64,000 bases of DNA from Methylophaga sp. (GTDB taxonomy: Bacteria > Pseudomonadota > Gammaproteobacteria > Nitrosococcales > Methylophagaceae): contig NZ_VENF01000005.1 of assembly GCF_009711715.1 (NCBI RefSeq), positions 1 through 64,000 on the forward strand. The letters are read 5' to 3'. The notes under the pieces were generated by a model. The model searched no databases. It had not been told where the DNA came from and saw nothing but the letters and a program-made list of their open reading frames with translations. A program made the translations under genes and the position numbers. This document shows positions 58,300-64,000 of the stretch, in pieces (within the stretch, counting starts at the first letter, position 1; every line of letters starts with the position of its first letter).

Positions 58300-61009
58300 A
58301 TGCGTGTTGTTTTTGTCTTATCAGCATTTTTTCCAGTTCTACCAGCCACAATATCACCGAAGCCACCAGTATGATCTGCAACCAGCTTTGGACACTGATG
58401 GCGGCGCTGCCGAACAGGAAATGCATCGGCGGCAGATAGGTGAAGCCGAACTGGAAAATCAATAAAACCCCAACTGCGAGCAAGGCAACACGGTTGCCCA
58501 GCAGCCCCTGTCTGTTCAGCACCGGCGCCGTCAGAAAGCGTGTGTTAAACAGGTAGAACACTTCAAACATCACCAGCGTATTCACTGCCACCGTCCGCGC
58601 CGCTTCCAGGCTGTGACCGGCCTCGATATGCGTCATAAACAGCGCAAAACTGCCCAGCATCATCACTACCGAGACAAAGGCGATACGGCGGATCAGTTCC
58701 ATCGTCAGCAGCGGTGTCTGCCGGGGTCGAGGTCGGCGTGACATCAAATCCGGCTCAGGCGGTTCAAAAGCCAGTGCCAGACCCAGCGTAACCGCGGTAA
58801 TCATATTGACCCAGAGGATCTGCACCGGTGTAATCGGCAGCATCACCCCCATTACAATCGCGGCTATGATAATCAGTGCTTCGCCGGCACTGGTCGGCAG
58901 CAGAAACAGGATCGCCTTGGTCAGGTTGTCATACACCGTGCGACCTTCCTCCACCGCATCAACGATGGAGGCAAAATTATCATCGGCCAGCACCATATCC
59001 GACGCATCCCGCGCAACCTCAGTGCCATTGAGTCCCATCGCAGTGCCAATATCAGCGCGTTTCAATGCAGGCGCATCATTGACCCCGTCGCCTGTCATCG
59101 CCACCACTTCATCATTCTCCTGCAGGGCTTTAACCAGTTTCAGTTTATGCTCGGGGGTGGCTCTGGCAAACACCGATTTTTCAGTGACAACCCGGCACAA
59201 AGCGGCCGCGTCCAGTTGTTCGATTTCTTTGCCGCTGATAACCGCTGAGCTCATTCCCATTCTTTCAGCTATGGCTGCTGCGGTATCACTGTGATCACCA
59301 GTAATCATTTTGATCTTAATGCCAGCATCCTGACAGAGCTTGACGGCCTCCACCGCATCTTCCCGCGGTGGGTCCATCATCGCTACCAGTCCCAACAGGG
59401 TCAGACCCTGCTCGACATCTTCAAAATCGAGCTCATTCTTCTTACCGTCAAAGTCCCGGCTTGCCACAGCAAGTACCCGCTGCCCTTTGGAGGCCAGACT
59501 TCTAACCTGCTGCTGCCAATATGCCCGATCCAGCTCTCGGCCATCGTGCTGATAGCGGCACATGTCCAGCACCCGCTCAGGCGCACCCTTTAGATAACAG
59601 AAATGCCGCCCCTGATGGTCATGATGCAGCGTGGCCATAAACTGATGTACTGACTCGAAGGGAATAACATCCAGTCTGGGCCGGGATTCTTCTTCATATT
59701 CACTTTCAAAACCGGCTTTGGCAGCGAGACTCAGCAGCGCCCCTTCGGTCGGGTCACCCTCGCATTGCCACTGATTTTCCTTATGCAGCAGACGCGCGTC
59801 GTTACACAGCAGTCCCGCCTGAATCAGTTGCTGCAGCAGTGGGACCGACTCGACATCGACTGTCGACTCGCCCTGCCTGATATCTCCGTGTGGATCGTAG
59901 CCGCTGCCGGTAACCTGATAATCCCGCCCATCGGCTGTCAGCATTTCGGTAACTGTCATTTCATTGCGGGTCAGCGTGCCGGTTTTGTCAGTGCAGATAA
60001 CGGTGACCGAGCCCAGCGTTTCTACCGCCGGCAGACTGCGTATGATGGCTTTCCTGCGCGCCATTTTCTGCACGCCGATAGCAAGTGTAATGGTCATAAT
60101 CGCCGGCAGGCCTTCCGGGATCGCCGCCACCGCAACACTAACGGCGGCCATGAACATACTGCTGAGGGAAAACTGATGGGCAAGAATGCCGACCACCATA
60201 GTCAGCAAGGCGATCAGCACAATCATCATACTGAGCTGACGGCTGAATAAGGCGATTTGCCTGAGTAACGGTGTGGTGATTTCCTGCACTTCTGACAGCA
60301 GGCTGCTGATCCGGCCCAGCTCGGTTGCCGCACCGGTCGCCACCACCACGCCGCTCGCTTGCCCGAAAGTCACCAGTGTGCCTGAATACAGCATGCATTG
60401 GCGATCGGCAAGCTGGGCGGATGCGTCGATGCTTTCTGGACTTTTATTAACCGGCATGGATTCACCGGTCAGCACCGCTTCCTGTAACTGCAGATTTTTT
60501 GCCTTCAGCAAGCGACAATCAGCCGGTACTTTGTCACCGGCCTGTAAATACACCACATCGCCGGGTACCAGTTTGTCAGCAGACAACGTGATTTTACTGC
60601 CGTCGCGCAGGACCACGGCATTCGCGGTCAGCATGCGGCCCAGAGCGGCAATGGCATCCTCCGCCTTGCCTTCCTGCACCACACCGATAATCGCGTTAAT
60701 CAGGATAACGGCAGTGATAACGCTGCCATCGACCCAGTGTCCCAGCAGAAAGACAATGACAGCGGCAGCAATAAGAACATAAATAAGCACATTATTGCAT
60801 TGCGCCAGAAAACGCTGCCAAAGCCCGCGCCGGATACCTTCTGGAAGTCGATTGGGACCGTATTCTGACAGTCTCTCATTGGCCTCATCAGTTGACAGCC
60901 CTTGTTCGCGGGTGTTGAGGCGATCGATCACCTCAGCCACGTCCGTTGCGTGCCAGGCTATCTGTCTGGGTGAGATGGCATCGGAATGAGTTGACTGAGA
61001 AGTGGACAT
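58298..61009 (-). CDS. P-type cation-transporting ATPase (P2-type)
   Basis: A 903-residue ion pump. An N-terminal cation-ATPase domain is followed by TGES near 192 (actuator), CTDKTGTLTRNEMTV near 348 (phosphorylated Asp), KGAPERVLD (nucleotide domain), KMITGDH and MTGDGVNDAPAL near 640. Ten helices are predicted. The M4 segment AIPEGLPAIM fits Ca/Na-type P2 pumps, but M6 reads NMITAVTLGLALAFEP, without the aspartate of SERCA and Na,K-ATPase, so the ion cannot be named. Close in type to the cyanobacterial PMA1 group as I recall. It starts two bases downstream of the psd stop. Confidence 0.88.
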   Translation of the reverse strand: MSTSQSTHSDAISPRQIAWHATDVAEVIDRLNTREQGLSTDEANERLSEYGPNRLPEGIRRGLWQRFLAQCNNVLIYVLIAAAVIVFLLGHWVDGSVITAVILINAIIGVVQEGKAEDAIAALGRMLTANAVVLRDGSKITLSADKLVPGDVVYLQAGDKVPADCRLLKAKNLQLQEAVLTGESMPVNKSPESIDASAQLADRQCMLYSGTLVTFGQASGVVVATGAATELGRISSLLSEVQEITTPLLRQIALFSRQLSMMIVLIALLTMVVGILAHQFSLSSMFMAAVSVAVAAIPEGLPAIMTITLAIGVQKMARRKAIIRSLPAVETLGSVTVICTDKTGTLTRNEMTVTEMLTADGRDYQVTGSGYDPHGDIRQGESTVDVESVPLLQQLIQAGLLCNDARLLHKENQWQCEGDPTEGALLSLAAKAGFESEYEEESRPRLDVIPFESVHQFMATLHHDHQGRHFCYLKGAPERVLDMCRYQHDGRELDRAYWQQQVRSLASKGQRVLAVASRDFDGKKNELDFEDVEQGLTLLGLVAMMDPPREDAVEAVKLCQDAGIKIKMITGDHSDTAAAIAERMGMSSAVISGKEIEQLDAAALCRVVTEKSVFARATPEHKLKLVKALQENDEVVAMTGDGVNDAPALKRADIGTAMGLNGTEVARDASDMVLADDNFASIVDAVEEGRTVYDNLTKAILFLLPTSAGEALIIIAAIVMGVMLPITPVQILWVNMITAVTLGLALAFEPPEPDLMSRRPRPRQTPLLTMELIRRIAFVSVVMMLGSFALFMTHIEAGHSLEAARTVAVNTLVMFEVFYLFNTRFLTAPVLNRQGLLGNRVALLAVGVLLIFQFGFTYLPPMHFLFGSAAISVQSWLQIILVASVILWLVELEKMLIRQKQHA

Positions 61010-61010
61010 A

Positions 61011-61895
61011 TTAATTCATGGCTTGTCCGAGTTTGATCACATCACCCGCCTGCCAGTCCGGGAGGAATGTGTTCATACCAGGCGGCAACAACAGAATGAC
61101 TGTTGAGCCCATATTGAAACGCCCCATTTCCGCACCTTTGGTCAGTCGAACAGCCTGTTCGCCAGCATAACGCCATTCACGCACAGCGTCACCATAAGCC
61201 GGCGTGATCTGCCCAGCCCAGACCGTTTCCATACTGCCGACAAAAATCGCACCTACCAGCACCTGCACCACCGGCCCAAAGTCAGTTTCAAACACAGTGA
61301 CCACCCGCTCATTGCGGGCAAAAAGCCGCGGCACGGCTCTCGCAGTGCGTGGATTGACCGAGAACAGCTTGCCTGGCACATAGCGCATCAGGGTCAGTCT
61401 GCCGGTCAGGGGCATATGAATGCGGTGGTAATCCCTCGGCGATAGATAAATCGTCGCAAATTGTCCGTGATTGAATTGGCGGGCCAGTGCCCTATCGCCG
61501 GCCAGTAACTCTTCTACCGTATACTCACGCCCCTTGGCCTGGATTATCCGGCCGTCAGCAACCGGCCCCAGTTGACTGATGGCCCCATCTACCGGCGATA
61601 CCACCACATCATTGCCCCCGGCAATGGGACGAATCCCGGTCCGCAACGGACGGGTAAAAAAGGCATTAAAACTGGGATAATCCCGCATATGCGGTGAGGC
61701 GGCTTCAGTGAGATCCACTTTGAACCGCCAGCAAATAAAGCGGATAAAGGCATTTTTGAACCAGCCTACCTGACTCTGGGTCAGGCGGTGCATCATGACC
61801 GAGAGCGTATGCTGAGGCAATAAGTACTGAGGGAAAGTCAGTACACGATCCAGCCAGTTGCAGCCACGCTGGGCCTTATTAGGTCTATCCGCCAC
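61011..61895 (-). CDS. psd: Phosphatidylserine decarboxylase
   Basis: Converts phosphatidylserine to phosphatidylethanolamine at the inner membrane; 294 residues as proenzyme. Self-cleavage to give the pyruvoyl group should occur at the GST of RFNMGSTVILLLP near 262. The catalytic-site blocks VVSPVDGAISQLG near 99 and YLSPRDYHRIHMP near 155 are intact. The start is a GTG at 61895 with GGACAGGAC upstream. It is followed by the P-type ATPase gene and is divergent from the flagellar genes. Confidence 0.95.
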   Translation of the reverse strand: MADRPNKAQRGCNWLDRVLTFPQYLLPQHTLSVMMHRLTQSQVGWFKNAFIRFICWRFKVDLTEAASPHMRDYPSFNAFFTRPLRTGIRPIAGGNDVVVSPVDGAISQLGPVADGRIIQAKGREYTVEELLAGDRALARQFNHGQFATIYLSPRDYHRIHMPLTGRLTLMRYVPGKLFSVNPRTARAVPRLFARNERVVTVFETDFGPVVQVLVGAIFVGSMETVWAGQITPAYGDAVREWRYAGEQAVRLTKGAEMGRFNMGSTVILLLPPGMNTFLPDWQAGDVIKLGQAMN

Positions 61896-61982
61896 GTCCT
61901 GTCCCCTTTAACCTGTAGTGCAAGCTTGTCATAATCAACAACATTATTTTCATCAATTGTAAAAGCGGGAGTATAGCAAGCA

Positions 61983-62393
61983 ATGATTCAGCCTCTCATC
62001 TCCATCTGTCTCGCCCTGTGTCTGATGCTGTGCCTGCCGCTGCAGGCAGCCGAATCCGGAGAAGCTACGGCATCACCCTACTTCGCGATTGAAGATCCCT
62101 TTACCATTAACTTTCTCAAACAAAGCGATGAAAAAATGCGCTACCTGCAAATCAAGGTCGCTTTAAAATCCGATGACCCTGAAATTATTCAAAGTGCACA
62201 ATTGCATCTGCCAATGATTCAGGATTCACTGCGCTTGCTGTTTACTGATCAGAGTTACGCCACTATCACTTCTGTGGCCGGCAGAGAGCTGTTACAGCAA
62301 CAGGCACTGGAACGGATTCGCAACCTGCTGGCAGAGGAAACCGGCAACGACGGACTGGAACAGATTTTCTTCACCCGTTTCATTCTGCAATAA
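61983..62393 (+). CDS. FliL-domain protein with a cleavable signal
   Basis: A 136-residue exported protein. An N-terminal signal (LALCLMLCLPLQAA) is followed by a FliL-like domain from about residue 33: YFAIEDPFTINFLKQSDEK through LEQIFFTRFILQ. It aligns along its length with the next gene's product (YYTIEEPFIVNF..., ending ...FTSFLMQ) but has a signal sequence where that protein has a charged cytosolic tail and anchor helix. It therefore may be periplasmic or remain tethered. It begins the flagellar run 48 bases before fliL. Confidence 0.8.
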   Translation: MIQPLISICLALCLMLCLPLQAAESGEATASPYFAIEDPFTINFLKQSDEKMRYLQIKVALKSDDPEIIQSAQLHLPMIQDSLRLLFTDQSYATITSVAGRELLQQQALERIRNLLAEETGNDGLEQIFFTRFILQ

Positions 62394-62441
62394 CGGCACG
62401 CTCCTTGCTAATTCAAAACAAACCTTTAATGGAAAGCGTTC

Positions 62442-62945
62442 ATGGCTGAAAAACAAGACGATATTGAAGTCGCTGAAGAAAAAAACAGTAAAACCACCAA
62501 AATTCTGGTGATCATTATTGCCGTCCTGCTGCTGGCCGTGATCGGTCTTGGCGTTTTTATGCTGACAGGTAATGATGGAGAAGAGATTGCCGAGCAACAG
62601 AGCGAACCTGTAAAGCAGGCGCCTGTTTACTACACGATTGAAGAGCCGTTTATCGTTAATTTTTCAGAGCAGAGTAACGGCCAGGTACGATATATGCAGG
62701 TCAAAATGAAAGTGATGGCGCGAAGCCAGGCGGTCATTGATGCGGTTAAGACCCACCTGCCAGCCATCCAGCACGAATTGCTGATGCTGCTCTACAGTCA
62801 AAATTATGACGGCTTGCTGACCAGCGAGGGTACCCAGGCACTGCAACAGGCCTGCCTGGAAACAATTAACCGGATTCTGCAATCCGAAACATCTCTGGAG
62901 AATGAGTTGGAAGCAGTGTATTTCACTAGCTTCCTCATGCAATAA
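62442..62945 (+). CDS. fliL: Flagellar basal body-associated protein FliL
   Basis: FliL surrounds the stator units and supports motor torque; 167 residues. It has a charged cytoplasmic start, one membrane helix (about 22-44, VIIIAVLLLAVIGLGVFML-like), a short acidic linker and the periplasmic stomatin-like FliL domain (66-167). The ATG at 62442 follows GGAAAGCGTTC. It is two bases before fliM, the conserved fliL-fliM-fliN order. The upstream gene is its paralogue. Confidence 0.93.
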   Translation: MAEKQDDIEVAEEKNSKTTKILVIIIAVLLLAVIGLGVFMLTGNDGEEIAEQQSEPVKQAPVYYTIEEPFIVNFSEQSNGQVRYMQVKMKVMARSQAVIDAVKTHLPAIQHELLMLLYSQNYDGLLTSEGTQALQQACLETINRILQSETSLENELEAVYFTSFLMQ

Positions 62946-62947
62946 CG

Positions 62948-63970
62948 ATGGCTGTCCACGACATACTCTCACAAGATGAAGTCGATGCCCTGCTGAACGG
63001 CCTGGGTGACGGCGAACTCGAAACGGGCTCGAATATCGATCCGGATACCGGCATGCCGCGTCCATACGACTTCGGTAACGAAGAACGGATCATCCGCGGC
63101 CGGATGCCGACACTGGAAATGATCAATGAACGTTTCGGCCGTTACCTGCGGATAAGTCTGTTTAACATGCTGCGACGCTCTGCGGAAATCTCGGTGGGCG
63201 GTGTGCAGGTGATGAAGTTCTCCGAATACGTGCATACCCTGTTCGTACCGACCAGTCTGAACCTGATTCATCTGCATCCACTGCGTGGTACGGGACTGAT
63301 CGTGCTCGAACCCAAACTGGTGTTCACCATTCTCGATAATTATTTTGGTGGTGAAGGCCGTTTCCAGGCCCGCATCGAAGGGCGTGAATTTACAGCGACC
63401 GAGCTGCGCGTGATTAACATGGTGCTGAACCTGTGCTTCCGTGATTTAACCGAAGCCTGGTCACCGGTGATGGAAGTCGACTTCGAATTTGTCAGCCATG
63501 AAGTCAATCCACAGTTTGCCAATATCGTCAGCCCCAGTGAGGTCGTCGTGATTTCGACCTTCCATGTAGAACTGGACGGTGGCGGTGGTGATGTCCATGT
63601 GACCTTCCCCTACTCGATGCTGGAACCGATTCGTGAATTGCTGGATACCGGTCTGCAGAGTGATCGCTCGATGGACGACGGTCGCTGGGCCAAAGCACTG
63701 CGGGAAGAAATCAAAATTGCCGAGGTGGAGCTCTGGGCCAACCTCGCACAATGCACTTTGAGCCTGGAGCAAATCGTCAAGCTCAAAGCCGGCGATATCA
63801 TACCGATTGATATGCCAAAGCATGTTGTCACCATGGTGGAAGATGTGCCGATGTTCCGTGCCAGCTATGGCGAACACGACGAAAAAGCGGCGTTGAAAAT
63901 TCAGGAAATTATCGAACACCCGAAAGATCAGACACCGAGCTACCAGCTGAACAAAGGTAAGAAAAAATGA
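62948..63970 (+). CDS. fliM: Flagellar motor switch protein FliM
   Basis: A component of the switch complex (C-ring) that binds phospho-CheY; 340 residues. The N-terminal CheY-binding peptide is ILSQDEVDALLNGL (near 5-18). The middle CheC-like domain includes GTGLIVLEPKLVF near 115 and NYFGGEGRF, and the C-terminal SpoA-like domain includes LKAGDIIPIDMPKHV near 278. The stop overlaps the fliN start (ATGA), so the two are coupled. Confidence 0.96.
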   Translation: MAVHDILSQDEVDALLNGLGDGELETGSNIDPDTGMPRPYDFGNEERIIRGRMPTLEMINERFGRYLRISLFNMLRRSAEISVGGVQVMKFSEYVHTLFVPTSLNLIHLHPLRGTGLIVLEPKLVFTILDNYFGGEGRFQARIEGREFTATELRVINMVLNLCFRDLTEAWSPVMEVDFEFVSHEVNPQFANIVSPSEVVVISTFHVELDGGGGDVHVTFPYSMLEPIRELLDTGLQSDRSMDDGRWAKALREEIKIAEVELWANLAQCTLSLEQIVKLKAGDIIPIDMPKHVVTMVEDVPMFRASYGEHDEKAALKIQEIIEHPKDQTPSYQLNKGKKK

Positions 63971-64000
63971 GTGAAGATACCAAACAAAATGATCAGGCAC
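63967..64000 (+). CDS. fliN: Flagellar motor switch protein FliN, first codons only
   Basis: The ATG at 63967 overlaps the fliM stop, and the visible peptide is MSEDTKQNDQA, a polar start like that of FliN proteins. The frame leaves the window after 34 bases. Identification rests on the conserved fliM-fliN order. Confidence 0.7.
   Translation, partial: MSEDTKQNDQA

Overview
The window looks like the chromosome of a flagellated, respiring gammaproteobacterium. Evidence is the gene content and several classic gammaproteobacterial gene orders: carA-carB-greA, rlmE-ftsH-folP-glmM-tpiA-secG-tRNA-Leu, zapA next to 6S RNA, ygfB-pepP-ubiH-ubiI, and rhlB divergent from trxA. The separate nuoC and nuoD genes, the glgA-ppc / zwf pair and the TRAP binding protein would fit a Methylophaga-like or related marine gammaproteobacterium, but the genus is only a guess. 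Almost all of the sequence is coding and most genes are core housekeeping genes.

Region by region. 1-2.3 kb: the edge of an IS3-type insertion sequence abuts the terminator of a stand-alone elongation factor G of the EF-G2 type. 2.5-17.1 kb (minus strand): a complete 14-gene NADH dehydrogenase I operon, nuoA to nuoN, followed by a small DUF2818 membrane protein; many genes are joined by 1-10 base overlaps. 17.3-22.0 kb: a hybrid histidine kinase (plus) and a PAS-GGDEF-EAL protein (minus), converging with a 4-base overlap, sit between the nuo operon and tRNA-Leu. 22.1-33.5 kb (minus): tRNA-Leu(GAG), secG, tpiA, glmM, folP, ftsH, rlmE, a DUF4149 membrane protein, greA, carB and carA.

33.7-41.7 kb: hemB and aroE (plus); 6S RNA, zapA and a short coiled-coil gene (minus); then ygfB, pepP, ubiH, ubiI and a DUF502 membrane protein (plus). 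41.7-44.0 kb (minus): rhlB, a 113-residue unknown and a lipoprotein gene, overlapping one another. 44.2-52.2 kb (plus): trxA, uvrD, and a tightly packed accessory run made of a TRAP solute-binding lipoprotein, an 83-residue unknown, a DUF411 protein, an EamA transporter, an SMP-30-like protein, an SrmB-like helicase and a PqiA-like protein.

52.4-58.3 kb: carbon metabolism, with ppc and glgA (minus) divergent from zwf (plus) across a 79-base region; a palindrome occurs there and again inside the start of zwf. 58.3-61.9 kb (minus): a P-type cation ATPase and phosphatidylserine decarboxylase. 62.0-64.0 kb (plus): the start of a flagellar operon with two FliL paralogues, fliM and the first codons of fliN.

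No rRNA, CRISPR array, prophage or defence island is visible. The less ordinary material is the EF-G2 gene beside an insertion sequence, the signalling pair inserted in the secG-tRNA-nuo neighbourhood, structured intergenic repeats near zapA and 6S RNA, the repeated palindrome at zwf/glgA, and several small unknown genes in overlapping operons.
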